A DNA stretch of 64,000 bases from Blastomonas sp. Its GTDB lineage: Bacteria > Pseudomonadota > Alphaproteobacteria > Sphingomonadales > Sphingomonadaceae. The notes beneath the pieces were generated by a model. The model made no database searches and had not been told where the DNA came from. It saw only the letters and a program-made list of their open reading frames with translations. Below, piece after piece: positions 1-9,218 of the stretch (positions are counted from its first letter, which is position 1; every line of letters begins with the position of its first letter). Location of the stretch: assembly GCF_030373265.1 (NCBI RefSeq), contig NZ_JAUCZC010000017.1:1-64000 (forward strand), given 5' to 3'. Made by a program: the position numbers and the translations under genes.

Positions 1-1265
1 TCAGACCCCTCGCACCATCGTCAGCCCAAAAATAACGCGTTCTTCGAGGTGTCCAATTTCCTGTCGTACTGATTAGTAATATCCGGTATATATTTTATCT
101 ATGACATGTGATGAATTAGCTGGGTCCGGACTATAAAAAAACTGATTATCGGGATGATGGGCGTTTTACCTGCATTATTTGCATACGCTTCAATCAACAC
201 AGATCTTTTGTTTGTGTTCTTCAACAAAAACTAATCGTCGTTTTTTTATTGGCCAGCATCGGCCGAATTGGAAGATCGAAAGGGAGCCGGCATGCCTCGA
301 CCGAAAAATGCCGACATTGGTACGATGCCTCTTGAATGACCGGTTCCAGGTATCGTGCTTGCGGTGCCCGATGAACGAGATTGCGCGAACTGTTGAACCA
401 CATTCTTGGAATCCGCAGGACAGCTTCTGTCAGGAGTAGGCGCTTGTGGCGGATGATGTAAGCGACCAACTCTGCGTCGCCTACTGCCATTGCTAAATGG
501 CAAATCGGACGGCCGCTTTCCGCCATTGGCATCCCACAACCTGCCATTCAACAACCGGCCCATCAACAGCCATGCGATCGGAAGAGATCTACATTTTTTG
601 GTAGCGGAAAACCCATCAAAAATGGATCCTTGTATCGCGACAAAATTGGCTCCTGCATCAGCGGCGAAAGGGCCAACGGTTGCCGAAGTCAGTCACAATT
701 TCGGACTCAAACCCGCTTGAAATCAAATAGTTAGAATAATTTTTGGGGCACAATTGGGGGCAAAGTTGGAGGTGTGGGTCAGTTAAGCGTTTTAATTCAA
801 TTGTTTAAATGGATTGTGAGGTTCCCGTAAGCGCACCACCTCTTCACAAGGTAGATCAGAAGTTCCCATCGGAAGGGCCTTCCGGCTTGGGGCGCTCGTG
901 GGTGCTTGCTGGGGCGTCTTTGCGTTGGACCTGCGGTGGGCAAACGATGCAGAAGGGGCTGCTGTGCGTCCAAATGGAACGATCATAAGCACGCGATCGT
1001 GAGGTTTTATCGAGCATAAAAACCATACATTAAAGGAATGCTTCTTTTGGTACTAGTCCGCCGAAAGCTTCACGTTCTACCTTGTCTATCTTGGGCTATA
1101 CGTGCCTCACTGATCGGCCACACCCATCCAGGTCCGGCGAAAGAGCTGGAAACGGCTATGAACGGGTTTGTTGATGTTGGCGGGTTTGCACACAAAGGCC
1201 CAACCAGCCATCTTTGTAACTCGACCCTCGTCGGCGGCCCTGCATCATGAGGCATTTGAAGCAAA
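1..1265. other. long region without a recognisable gene, lower GC
   Basis: I can support no gene here. The short open frames on both strands lack recognisable motifs, plausible ribosome binding sites and the third-position GC bias of the neighbouring genes. The first 250 bases are clearly AT-richer than the rest of the window. Bases 741-766 contain an imperfect tandem repeat of a TTGGGGCA-like unit. The stretch may be decayed or acquired DNA, or a long intergenic region at an island edge. Confidence 0.5.
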
Positions 1266-2471
1266 ATGACGGACAACAAACTCGACATAATCGTGTTCGG
1301 CGCGACCAGCTTCGTTGGCCAGATCATCACGCGCTATATGCACGAGCAGTTCGCCGATGGGTCCATCAAATGGGCCATTGCCGGGCGATCACCCAGCAAG
1401 CTGCAGAGCCTGAGCGACACAATTGGGCTCGCTGGCGTAGAGCAAATCTTGGCAAACGCATCTGATGAGACGGCGTTGAAGCAGATGTGCGACCGAACCA
1501 AGGTCGTAATGTCCACCGTCGGCCCGTATGCACTCTACGGCGATCTGTTGGTGAAAGCCTGCGCCACGACCGGCACCCACTACTGCGACCTGACCGGCGA
1601 GCCACAGTGGATTCGCAAGATGCAGTCACGCCATGAGGCTGACGCAGAGCGGAGTGGCGCAAGGATCGTCCATTGCTGCGGCTTTGACTCCATCCCTTCC
1701 GATCTCGGCGTCCATTTCCTACAGAAACATTCGGTTCAGCGGTTTGGTCAAGCCTGCAACACGATCGACATGCGCGTCGTCAGTATGAAGGGTGGCGCCT
1801 CTGGTGGTACCATCGCGAGCATGATCAATATGGTCAAGGAAGCGGTCAGCGATGCCGAGCTTCGCCGCGAGCTGAAGGACCCATACAGCCTGTGCCCTCC
1901 GAGCCATCCATTCGCCGTCCCGCAAAAGGAAGTGAAGATCGAATACGACAAGGCCTATGGTGGCTGGATCGCGCCCTTCATCATGGCGGGCATCAATACA
2001 CGGGTAGTGCATCGGTCGAACGCGTTAAGTGGCAACGGCTATGGCACTGACTTCAGGTACGAGGAAGCTGTGGCAACCAAGGGCAAGGGGATGGCCCGAG
2101 CAACAACCTGGGGTGCAAACGCGCTGATGGTCGGTCTGGCTGTGCCTCCGGTCCGGTGGCTGCTTGAAACCGTAGTGCTGCCAAAGCCAGGCGAAGGCCC
2201 GAGCGAGAAGGCGCAACGCGAAGGCGGGTTTGAACTGATGTTCCTGGGTTCAACTCCGAAGGGCGACACACTGCGCTGCCGGGTCACGGGCGACCGCGAT
2301 CCAGGCTATGGGTCGACCGCGAAGATGCTGTCTCAAGCTGCTGCGTGCCTCGCCAAAGACGTGCCCGACAAGGTGCCGGGTGGCTTCTGGACGCCGGCAA
2401 CGATCCTCGGCGACAGGCTGATCGACCGGCTTGAGGCAAATGCAGGGCTGACGTTCGAGCTATTGTCGTAG
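1266..2471 (+). CDS. saccharopine dehydrogenase-like / trans-acting enoyl reductase family protein
   Basis: The 401-residue product begins with a Rossmann nucleotide-binding motif (IIVFGATSFVGQ, residues about 8-19). It then follows the pattern of the SCCPDH and trans-acting enoyl reductase family: CDLTGEPQW near residue 110 and a CCGFDSIPSDLG block near residue 140. These are predicted NAD(P)-dependent oxidoreductases often tied to lipid metabolism; bacterial members are mostly uncharacterised. The length is usual for the family. The gene stands alone, and no strong ribosome binding site precedes the ATG. The family is well supported by motifs; the substrate is unknown. Confidence 0.85.
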   Translation: MTDNKLDIIVFGATSFVGQIITRYMHEQFADGSIKWAIAGRSPSKLQSLSDTIGLAGVEQILANASDETALKQMCDRTKVVMSTVGPYALYGDLLVKACATTGTHYCDLTGEPQWIRKMQSRHEADAERSGARIVHCCGFDSIPSDLGVHFLQKHSVQRFGQACNTIDMRVVSMKGGASGGTIASMINMVKEAVSDAELRRELKDPYSLCPPSHPFAVPQKEVKIEYDKAYGGWIAPFIMAGINTRVVHRSNALSGNGYGTDFRYEEAVATKGKGMARATTWGANALMVGLAVPPVRWLLETVVLPKPGEGPSEKAQREGGFELMFLGSTPKGDTLRCRVTGDRDPGYGSTAKMLSQAAACLAKDVPDKVPGGFWTPATILGDRLIDRLEANAGLTFELLS

Positions 2472-2479
2472 CCTAGCAA

Positions 2480-2665
2480 TCACTCTTGTCGGCCGCGCTC
2501 CGCAAACAATGCGGCCAACCTTGAGGGAAGATCTGATAATATCTGCCGTTTTCTTGTATCCGATGCACTTGGCCATTCTTGGATTTCGCCCAGATTGCGA
2601 CCACAGCCTTCGCAGTAGCCCATTCGCTCATAAATCCTGCAGGTCTGATTGCACGGTGACTTCAT
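2480..2665 (-). CDS. DUF1289 family small cysteine-rich protein
   Basis: The 61-residue product starts at MKSPCNQTC and keeps the DUF1289 pattern: SPCxxxC, then a second pair in YCEGCGRNLGEIQEW. The four cysteines are typical of the family and may bind metal or an iron-sulfur centre; the function is unknown. An upstream ATG in the same frame would add 26 residues, but homology begins at the SPC motif, so the shorter start is preferred. The gene converges on the reductase just upstream and ends 8 bp from it. Confidence 0.8.
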   Translation of the reverse strand: MKSPCNQTCRIYERMGYCEGCGRNLGEIQEWPSASDTRKRQILSDLPSRLAALFAERGRQE

Positions 2666-2794
2666 GTCGCTCCTCACACCACAGGCGCGGCCGCTGAGCA
2701 AGCGTGCCAAGTCATGCGGCGGTCGGCTCAGCATCAGTTGCAATTGACTTCCTGCGGCCCCCGCGACCAGTGTTCTGCAAGCCAGTTTGCAAGG

Positions 2795-3148
2795 CTATCT
2801 CGCGGCGGCGTGCGGCAAATCCCACGGCTCACCGTCCGATAATCTGCGGATTGGTGGCAAAGCAATCTGCGGATTGTCCCAAGCGACGCCGTGGACAGGG
2901 ACGAGCGCCTTTGGACCTATCGCGTTGGCGAAACGTGCCAAGTCGGCGGGGCTTGCATGCCCGGAAGTATGCAGCTTCACTGTTCTGGCTCCAGCCGCCT
3001 GTGCTCGGGCCCACCCCGTGTTGGGATCTGCCGGATCCAGATAGCCACTCCAATTGGAGAACGCATAAGCGTCGGCAGCGGTAAAGCCCGCTCCACCGCG
3101 CTCAAAGTCCCGTACGCAAGAGTAATTCAAACCTATAGAGCGGGGCAT
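2795..3148 (-). pseudogene. C-terminal fragment of an MBL-fold metallo-hydrolase
   Basis: About 117 residues can be read. They match only the C-terminal part of RNase J/MBL-type hydrolases: VKLHTSGHASPADLARF followed by ALVPVHG, and an end of the RLSDGEPWDL type. The N-terminal metal-binding HxHxDH half is absent, and the upstream DNA runs within about 70 bp into the end of the next gene. A full-length family member would be two to three times longer. I read this as a 5'-truncated remnant. The first residues do not resemble a natural N-terminus. Confidence 0.65.
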
Positions 3149-3214
3149 ACGCAGAATTATTTCCGGCGATAACAGAGTTCGGTTTTGGTACGAACGGTGC
3201 GGCTGAACAGGGTT

Positions 3215-4804
3215 TCAGTTCTCTCTGGTGTGGAATTTGCGCATGGCGCCCCGCGGATCGGCAGCGATGGTGATCGTATCGTCAAAAATCAGCGTGGACC
3301 TCTGCGTGCTTTCATAAGCGGGCCATTGAGGAATGCGTGGGTTGTCCGGCGTTCCGTTGGCGGCAAAGGCAGCCCAGCTTGAAGCGATGGCTGCCGCAAG
3401 GCTGATGGCTTCCGGCGACGATCCATTGAGCGCGCTACGGGTATTATAGAGGCTGGGCGCGACATCGATACCGTGCACCGCCCCAAAGCGGCCACCCGCT
3501 GCAGGGCTCGCGGCCTTCCATAGATAGGCCCAGACCTTGGCGCCGCCTTGCTTTGCCTTGCGCTCGGCCTGGGCGAACGCACTTTTACGGAAGGTGCGGT
3601 CGGTGTCCATCCGCGCGGCCAGAAGGAAAGGTTTTTCGTCGGGCGCTTCAGCGCGGTAGGCCGCGACGGCTTCTGCCGCGTCATCGCCGAACAGCTTTTG
3701 CGCAAACGTCATCAGACCGGCCTCGGTCATCGCGAAATCTGCCATGCGATAGGCGCGCTCATCAAGTGCGCTGGAAATGATCATCGGCACATCGGCGGAC
3801 ACCGCCGGGGCATCGGGGTCCCACGGATGGCGGGGGAGGGTGATGCCATCGATCACCGGCGCGAACGCTCCTGGTGCTTCGCCTTTTGCCCGGTCTGTCA
3901 TCTCCAGCTTGGCCTGAGTTTCGAGCAGCGTCGTCCAGGGAACCTGCTGCAGCTGGCGTGCGTTTTCGGGCGCGATGTCGAGCGCCGCGAGGAGGCGGCG
4001 CGTGGCGGCCGAAGCCATCTCAGGCGGCATCATGCGCAAGGCCGATCCGCTCATCACCCCCGCACGGTGGAGCAGACCTTTTGCCGAGGGCATCGCCATG
4101 AGGACGCTGGTCTTGGCACCGCCACCCGATTGGCCATAGACGAGCACGCGCGAGGGATCGCCGCCGAATTCGGCAACGTTCTGTCGGACCCACGCCAGCG
4201 CGGCGACGATGTCCTGCATCCCCACGGTGCCCGATGTGGCAAAATCGGATCCGGCGTATTCGGGCAGGTGGAGAAAGCCGAACGCGCCGAGCCTGTGGTT
4301 GATCGCAATGACTACGCTGTCGGTAAAGCGGGCCATTTGCTCGCCGTCCATTCCGACCGAATTGCCCGATCCGCTGTAGAATCCGCCACCGTGCAGCACG
4401 ACGATGACCGGCTTCTTGGCAGTGGCATCGATTTTCGGGGTCCACAGGTTGAGCGTAAGGTTGTTCTCGCCCATACCCGAAGGGTTGCGATCCACCATGA
4501 TGAGATCGGCGTAGACCGATCGCCGGTCCCCCGGCACTTGCGGCGCGACATCACCCCAGTGCAGCGCATCGCGCACCCCGGCCCAGCTCTCCGGCGGGAG
4601 GGGAGGCATGAAGCGGTTGGCGCCCGCCGTGTCGCCGGCATAGTGAACGCCGCGAAATATCGCTACGCCCCCCGATGAAAGCCCGCGCAATCTGCCTTGC
4701 GCTGTCTCGACCACCGGAAACAACGTACTGCCCAGCGCCGGCTCGACCAAAAGGCCCATTCCAGTGGCCAAGCTCGCGGCGATCGCTGTCCTGCGTGACA
4801 TCAT
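3215..4804 (-). CDS. exported type-B carboxylesterase
   Basis: This is an alpha/beta-hydrolase of the carboxylesterase type-B family, 529 residues. The N-terminus MMSRRTAIAASLATG resembles a weak Tat or Sec leader, so a periplasmic location is likely. Visible landmarks are HGGGFYSGSG (oxyanion hole), the nucleophile elbow YGQSGGGAK with the catalytic Ser, a likely acidic residue in SALDERAY, and the catalytic His in GAVHGIDVAPS. A ribosome binding site (AGGAGAG) precedes the double ATG; the second ATG, 3 bp in, is also possible. It is divergent from a DapA-family gene and a second esterase, which suggests a shared substrate. The ester hydrolysed is unknown. Confidence 0.92.
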   Translation of the reverse strand: MMSRRTAIAASLATGMGLLVEPALGSTLFPVVETAQGRLRGLSSGGVAIFRGVHYAGDTAGANRFMPPLPPESWAGVRDALHWGDVAPQVPGDRRSVYADLIMVDRNPSGMGENNLTLNLWTPKIDATAKKPVIVVLHGGGFYSGSGNSVGMDGEQMARFTDSVVIAINHRLGAFGFLHLPEYAGSDFATSGTVGMQDIVAALAWVRQNVAEFGGDPSRVLVYGQSGGGAKTSVLMAMPSAKGLLHRAGVMSGSALRMMPPEMASAATRRLLAALDIAPENARQLQQVPWTTLLETQAKLEMTDRAKGEAPGAFAPVIDGITLPRHPWDPDAPAVSADVPMIISSALDERAYRMADFAMTEAGLMTFAQKLFGDDAAEAVAAYRAEAPDEKPFLLAARMDTDRTFRKSAFAQAERKAKQGGAKVWAYLWKAASPAAGGRFGAVHGIDVAPSLYNTRSALNGSSPEAISLAAAIASSWAAFAANGTPDNPRIPQWPAYESTQRSTLIFDDTITIAADPRGAMRKFHTREN

Positions 4805-5097
4805 GTGACTCTCCTTTGTGTCGCGGCCCCTGCCGGGGCAGTTCGCGTGACTGACACTAGAACCAATAGAACATCTGTGTTAAGCCTTTTTTCAATAAAT
4901 GGGTATGGCGATCATACTCGCTGGCGGGAAGCAGCGTGAGAGGGTGGGAATGCGGGGTCTTGTCGATGGGATGATCGAAGGAATTGCCGAATCAGTGCGG
5001 CGATCTCCTGATAGCAGGGGGATGACTGCGTGAGCGGCGTGCCATCTGTACCGCACCTGAGTTGTCGGATTCGGCCTTTAGAAAGGCAAATCTGAAT
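4805..5097. promoter_or_regulatory. divergent promoter region between esterase and DapA-like gene
   Basis: This 293-bp gap must hold the promoters for the reverse-strand esterase and the forward DapA-like gene. An AT-rich patch lies at about 4858-4910. I could not define a convincing operator palindrome here. Confidence 0.4.
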
Positions 5098-6240
5098 ATG
5101 GGGTCTGATCCAGCGGTGGTTGCGAGCGAGGCACGGATCTTGCCGGACAGTTCCACCTTGCAGCGCAAATGGGCGCGTGCGCGACTGACTGGGCTGATGA
5201 ACCTCATCCAGCCCTCGTTCCGTACTGACGGTACCATTCTGGATGAAGACGCGATCCGCATCGATGTGCGCGCCGCCATTGCGCACGGATTTTCAGGCAC
5301 AATGCCGATGCCGAACTGGACCCTTCCCGGGACGGCTAATTGGGATCACTTCCATCGGATTGTGTGCGACGAGGCGCGGGGCAAAATCGCGGTACATGGC
5401 ACCATTTTCGGGCGTGACGTGGAAGCGGATCGGGATGTGCTCAAAGGGCTTGAACGGCATGGTGTCGACCTTGTGCTACTGGCATCGACCTTTCCACGTG
5501 GCGTGGATTCGCGGGCGCTTCACGACCTGATAGCTGCGCGGGTACAGGCCACTGCTCTGCCCGTGATGCTCTATGCGGCGACCGGGCGGCGCGCCTTTGC
5601 CGCACTGGGGCCGGAAGGGCAGCCGCTCGACGTCTATGACCGCATCGCCGATATGCCCAATGTCGTTGGAGTCAAGGTTTCGCAGACGGTTTCCGAAGCG
5701 GCCACGGTCGAACTGTGCCGCAGGCTCGGCAACAGGCTTTCGATCGGGCCGGTCAATCTGGACTTCCTGCCACAGCTCGCGCGGCGGTTCCACATAGCGT
5801 GGAGCGGACAGTGGAATGCCGAGGCGATCCAGACTCCAGCCGACAGGGCCGGCATAAGACTGCTCGAAGCATCGGCGTGTGGCGATTTCGATCAGCTCGA
5901 TGCGTTGGCGCAGCGGTTGCAACCGGTATTGGTGCACTTCTTTGCGGTGCAGGCACCGGTGCTCGCGAAGGGCGCACATCCCTGGCCGCACAATCGCTAT
6001 TACCAGTGGCTGGGCGGGGGGAATGGCGGTTTGCTGCCTGCTGACCCCCATGCACCCAAAGGGGCGATCCCTGTGCTGGATGCGGCCGGTCGCACCGCGA
6101 TCCGCACGGCATTTGCCGCGGCTGGGTTGCAGCCGGTCGATGCCCAAGACGACGACCAATTTATCGTCGGGCGCGCCGCCTGGTCTCGCGGCGAGCGGCC
6201 CGGAGCCAAACTGCAAGCGAGCGGATATTCGCGTGAATAA
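5098..6240 (+). CDS. DapA (dihydrodipicolinate synthase) family aldolase/lyase
   Basis: The 380-residue product is a divergent TIM-barrel protein of the DHDPS/N-acetylneuraminate lyase superfamily. Visible signs are the barrel opening LIQPSFRTDGTILDEDAIR, the strand with the usual tyrosine (LPVMLYAATG), and VVGVKVSQ, whose Lys would be the Schiff-base residue. The family catalyses pyruvate-dependent aldol or hydro-lyase reactions. Its place between two carboxylesterases suggests action on a released fragment rather than lysine synthesis, and the sequence is far from housekeeping DapA. I chose ATG 5098 because GAAAGG lies about 11 bp upstream; an ATG 36 bp earlier is open. The next gene starts 15 bp after the stop, so an operon is likely. 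Confidence 0.75.
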   Translation: MGSDPAVVASEARILPDSSTLQRKWARARLTGLMNLIQPSFRTDGTILDEDAIRIDVRAAIAHGFSGTMPMPNWTLPGTANWDHFHRIVCDEARGKIAVHGTIFGRDVEADRDVLKGLERHGVDLVLLASTFPRGVDSRALHDLIAARVQATALPVMLYAATGRRAFAALGPEGQPLDVYDRIADMPNVVGVKVSQTVSEAATVELCRRLGNRLSIGPVNLDFLPQLARRFHIAWSGQWNAEAIQTPADRAGIRLLEASACGDFDQLDALAQRLQPVLVHFFAVQAPVLAKGAHPWPHNRYYQWLGGGNGGLLPADPHAPKGAIPVLDAAGRTAIRTAFAAAGLQPVDAQDDDQFIVGRAAWSRGERPGAKLQASGYSRE

Positions 6241-6255
6241 GAGGACACCCCTGAC

Positions 6256-7869
6256 ATGAAACAAGCCTTCAAGAGCACCCTGGCGCTGGCGGCGCTGTTC
6301 GCGAGCGCGCTGGCGCCGGTGACGGCCGCGCCATCGCGCGCAACCTCCTCCGCTATATTGCAGACGCGGTTTGGTCCGGTGGCGGGGAAGGTCGAGGGTA
6401 GCAAGGGGCAGGTGCGCGTCTATCGCGGGATACGCTACGCCGCTTCGACCGAGGGGCGGCGATTCCAGCGTGCTTCCGATCCGTCGCCATGGACTGCGCC
6501 AGCCGATGCCAGTGACTTTGGCAGCGATTGTCCGCAGCCCGAGCCCGGCGAAGTGCCAGTCTTCTCCTCATGGGCCAATCCACGCGGGATGAGCGAAGAC
6601 TGTCTGTTCCTGAATGTCTGGACGCGCGGGCAGGGGGACAACAAGAAGCGACCGATCATGGTCTGGCTGCACGGTGGCGGCTATGTCACCGGTTCGGGCT
6701 CCAGCCACGGATATGACGGATCGCGGCTGGCCGAGCGCGGCGATGTTGTGGTGGTGACGCTGAACCACCGGCTGAACGCCTTTGGCTACAGCCACTTGGC
6801 GCAGGTGAGCGACGATCCGCGCTATGCCGATGCAGGCAACCTCGGCAGCCTCGATATCATCAAGGCGCTGCAATGGGTGCGCGATCACGCCGAGGCGATC
6901 GGCGGCGATGCCGGCAACGTGACCATCTTCGGGGAATCGGGCGGTGCGGCCAAGGTCTCGACGCTGATGGCGATGCCCGATGCGCGCGGCCTGTTTCATC
7001 GCGCGATCGCGCAATCGGGTTCGATGTCGCTCGCGGGGTTCGATCCGCGGCTGGCGTCTGCGCTGGCGAAGGATCTGCTGGCGACTGCAGGGGCAACGAC
7101 GGTGCAGGATCTGGCCGCAATGCCGATGGATGCGCTGCTCAAGGCGATGGTGCAATCGCGCAGCAGGGGCGGCTTCTATCGCCCGGTGGTCGATGGGCGC
7201 GCGCTGACACGGCACCCCTATGCGCCCGATGCGACCCCGGTATCTGCCGACATTCCCCTGCTCGTGGGCAGCAACGCCAACGAGATGCGGTTGCAGGGCG
7301 GGCTTGGTCAACCCGGCAACTTTGCGCTGACCTGGGAGCAGCTGCCGCAAAAGCTGGAAGCCTTTGTGCCTGCGGCCGCGGTGGCCGAGGTGATCACCGG
7401 CATGCGCGCGGCGCATCCCGGCTACAGCGCCAGCGACGTGTTTTTCCAGGTGGCGACGTTCCGCAACTACCGCAGCGCCGCGCTGCGTCAGGCCGAACGA
7501 AAGAGCGCGCAGCCAGCGCCGGTTTACATGTACCGGCTGGACTGGAAGACACCGGTCGAAGGCGGCAGGCTGGGCACGCCCCACGCGCTGGACATCGCGT
7601 TCGTGTTCGACAACGTGGCGCGATCGACCAGCTATACCGGGCCTGAGACCAAGCAGACGCAGCGTATGGCCGACCTGATGGCCGATGCGTGGATCGCCTT
7701 CGCGCGCACAGGCAATCCCGCCACCCGCGCGCTGCCGCAATGGTCGACCTACTCTCCGGCGCTGAGGGCGACGATGATCTTCGACGTCAAGCCGCAGCTC
7801 GTGGTCGATCCCGATGCAGCTGAGCGCGAGCTGTTGCAGCGGCTGCTACCAGAAGGGCCTGCGCGTTAG
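6256..7869 (+). CDS. secreted type-B carboxylesterase
   Basis: The 537-residue product has a clear Sec signal peptide (MKQAFKSTLALAALFASALA, cleavage likely near PVTAA). The mature part has EDCLFLNVWTRG, HGGGYVTGSG (oxyanion hole), the nucleophile elbow FGESGGAAK, GSNANEMRL (probable triad Glu) and GTPHALDIAFVFDN (catalytic His). All triad positions are present and the length is usual. It follows the DapA-like gene by 15 bp with GAGGA before the ATG. It ends at a perfect 28-bp palindrome. Family and export are well supported; the substrate is unknown. Confidence 0.93.
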   Translation: MKQAFKSTLALAALFASALAPVTAAPSRATSSAILQTRFGPVAGKVEGSKGQVRVYRGIRYAASTEGRRFQRASDPSPWTAPADASDFGSDCPQPEPGEVPVFSSWANPRGMSEDCLFLNVWTRGQGDNKKRPIMVWLHGGGYVTGSGSSHGYDGSRLAERGDVVVVTLNHRLNAFGYSHLAQVSDDPRYADAGNLGSLDIIKALQWVRDHAEAIGGDAGNVTIFGESGGAAKVSTLMAMPDARGLFHRAIAQSGSMSLAGFDPRLASALAKDLLATAGATTVQDLAAMPMDALLKAMVQSRSRGGFYRPVVDGRALTRHPYAPDATPVSADIPLLVGSNANEMRLQGGLGQPGNFALTWEQLPQKLEAFVPAAAVAEVITGMRAAHPGYSASDVFFQVATFRNYRSAALRQAERKSAQPAPVYMYRLDWKTPVEGGRLGTPHALDIAFVFDNVARSTSYTGPETKQTQRMADLMADAWIAFARTGNPATRALPQWSTYSPALRATMIFDVKPQLVVDPDAAERELLQRLLPEGPAR

Positions 7870-7880
7870 AGGCGTTATTC

Positions 7881-7908
7881 CGTTCCGGACGCCATGGCGT
7901 CCGGAACG
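7881..7908. terminator. perfect 28-bp palindrome between convergent genes
   Basis: The 28 bases read identically on both strands: two 12-nt arms beginning CGTTCCGGACGC around a 4-nt centre. It lies between the esterase stop at 7869 and the VOC gene stop at 7917. It lacks a strong T-tract but is placed to end transcription from both sides. Confidence 0.65.
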
Positions 7909-7916
7909 GGTCGCCG

Positions 7917-8324
7917 TCAGGTGCCGGGCTGCAACAGCTCGATCTCGTGCCCGTCGGGAGTCAGCAGGAATGCGATGCGCGCCGGGCCGAACTGGACCGT
8001 CTCGCCCTTCTGGCGCGCACCTGCAGCGATGGCGCGCGCGACATCACCGTCCAGATCGCGCGAGATCATGCCAAGCGGGCCCCAGCCATTGCCGATTTCG
8101 AGCGGGCGCTTGTCCTTCCAGTGGAACAGCACGACCGTGACCGAACCCTTGCGCCCAGTGAGCATGTGTTCGCGAAAATGCGGGGTATCGATTGTATCAG
8201 AGTGCTTCATGCCGAAACCGGCGACGAAGAACTGCGTCGCGTTGTCGATATCCGGGACCACGAGTTTGACGAAGGAGAAGAGCGCAGGGTGCGCGGTGTC
8301 GCTGGTCGGGCTGGCTTGTGTCAT
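7917..8324 (-). CDS. VOC/glyoxalase-fold protein
   Basis: The 135-residue product has the vicinal-oxygen-chelate pattern: FVKLVVPDIDNATQFFVAGFGM at the start and FLLTPDGHEIELLQPGT at the end, where the last Glu is a usual metal ligand. VOC proteins include lactoylglutathione lyases, dioxygenases and epimerases; nothing here decides which. The ATG overlaps the upstream thioesterase stop by 4 bp (ATGA), so the two are translationally coupled. A longer in-frame extension upstream lies out of frame over the thioesterase gene and is not used. Confidence 0.83.
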   Translation of the reverse strand: MTQASPTSDTAHPALFSFVKLVVPDIDNATQFFVAGFGMKHSDTIDTPHFREHMLTGRKGSVTVVLFHWKDKRPLEIGNGWGPLGMISRDLDGDVARAIAAGARQKGETVQFGPARIAFLLTPDGHEIELLQPGT

Positions 8325-9169
8325 GTCGTCGTATCTCCGTCGCCCCTTGGGCGCATCAGGTTTTCCTGGGTGACCGTGGCGATCAGTTGCCCATCGCGGG
8401 CAAAGAAATGGCCAAGGTTCAGTCCGCGCGCATGGCCGGACCACGGGCTGCTGGTGGCATAGAGCAGCCAGTCGTTGAAATCGGGCGTCGTGTGAAACCA
8501 CAAGGCGTGGTCCAGGCTTGCCGCCTGCACGCGATCGCTTCCTGGCCGTATGCGGTGCGGAAGCATCGCGTTGCGCAGGAACATCATATCCGACGCGTAG
8601 GCCAGGATCGCTCGTTGCAGCGCCGGATCGTCGGGCGAGGCCTGCCGTATCCGCATCCAGGTGCCGGTGCTTGGTTCGCGCGGACGGCTGCTGAAAAGGG
8701 CGCCGGGATCGAGCGGGACGATCTCTATCGGTCGCTTCTCGAGACGGCCGAAGATCGGCGATGCTGCGGAATCCGGGTGTTTGTCGATCCACTGCTCCAG
8801 CGATTGCAGCGCCGCTTCGATATCGAGTGAAAGGGGCGCATCGATCTGGTGGCATAGGCCCGGTTCGGGCGCATGAAACGACGCAGTCATGCTGAAGATA
8901 AGCTGTCCACGCTGCCGGGCGTCGATCCTGCGTGTGGCGAAGCTGCGCCCTTCGGACAGCGTGGTGACCGCATAGTCGGTCGGTTCGGACGCAATCCCGG
9001 CCTTTAAGAAATGCGCGTGCAGCGAATGCGCCAGTTTTCCACCTTGCTCTTCGCCCGCAGCAGCGAGCAACGCCTGCGCGACGGCCTGGCCGCCGAACAT
9101 GCGCGGGCCCATGGCGGGGCCGGGTCTACCGGTCCATTCTCCATCTGATCGGCGTTGCGGCCTCAACAA
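8321..9169 (-). CDS. tesB: acyl-CoA thioesterase II (TesB-like)
   Basis: This is a double-hotdog thioesterase of the TesB family (about 282 residues as given). Visible landmarks are MFGGQAVAQALLAA near the N-terminus, the first-domain SLHAHFLKAG, and ASLDHALWFH with YATSSPWSGHARG in the second hotdog. It would cleave acyl-CoA to free acid and CoA in the cytoplasm. The family start is normally several residues upstream of the TTG given here. A good ribosome binding site (GGGAGG) lies 5 bases before an ATA codon at 9187 that would begin I-K-L-L-H-E-L-L, but no in-frame ATG exists before the upstream stop. It is coupled to the VOC gene. Confidence 0.88.
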   Translation of the reverse strand: MLRPQRRSDGEWTGRPGPAMGPRMFGGQAVAQALLAAAGEEQGGKLAHSLHAHFLKAGIASEPTDYAVTTLSEGRSFATRRIDARQRGQLIFSMTASFHAPEPGLCHQIDAPLSLDIEAALQSLEQWIDKHPDSAASPIFGRLEKRPIEIVPLDPGALFSSRPREPSTGTWMRIRQASPDDPALQRAILAYASDMMFLRNAMLPHRIRPGSDRVQAASLDHALWFHTTPDFNDWLLYATSSPWSGHARGLNLGHFFARDGQLIATVTQENLMRPRGDGDTTT

Positions 9170-9218
9170 TTCGTGTAGCAGCTTTATGGTCGCCTCCCTT
9201 AAATAGTTCCGTACCGAC

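Noticed and set aside
741-766. TTGGGGCA tandem as a phage attachment site
   Set aside because: No integrase, tRNA or second copy is visible in the window, so there is no support for an attachment site.
5098-6240. Housekeeping DapA for lysine synthesis
   Set aside because: The protein is longer and diverges strongly from DapA outside the barrel core, and it sits between two esterases; a catabolic lyase is more likely.
6568-7740. A 390-codon reverse-strand frame opposite the esterase at 6256
   Set aside because: It is Arg/His-rich, low-complexity translation without motifs; the forward esterase is complete.
8325-8855. N-terminal extension of the VOC protein
   Set aside because: The extension runs out of frame through the thioesterase gene, and homology starts at the ATG at 8324.
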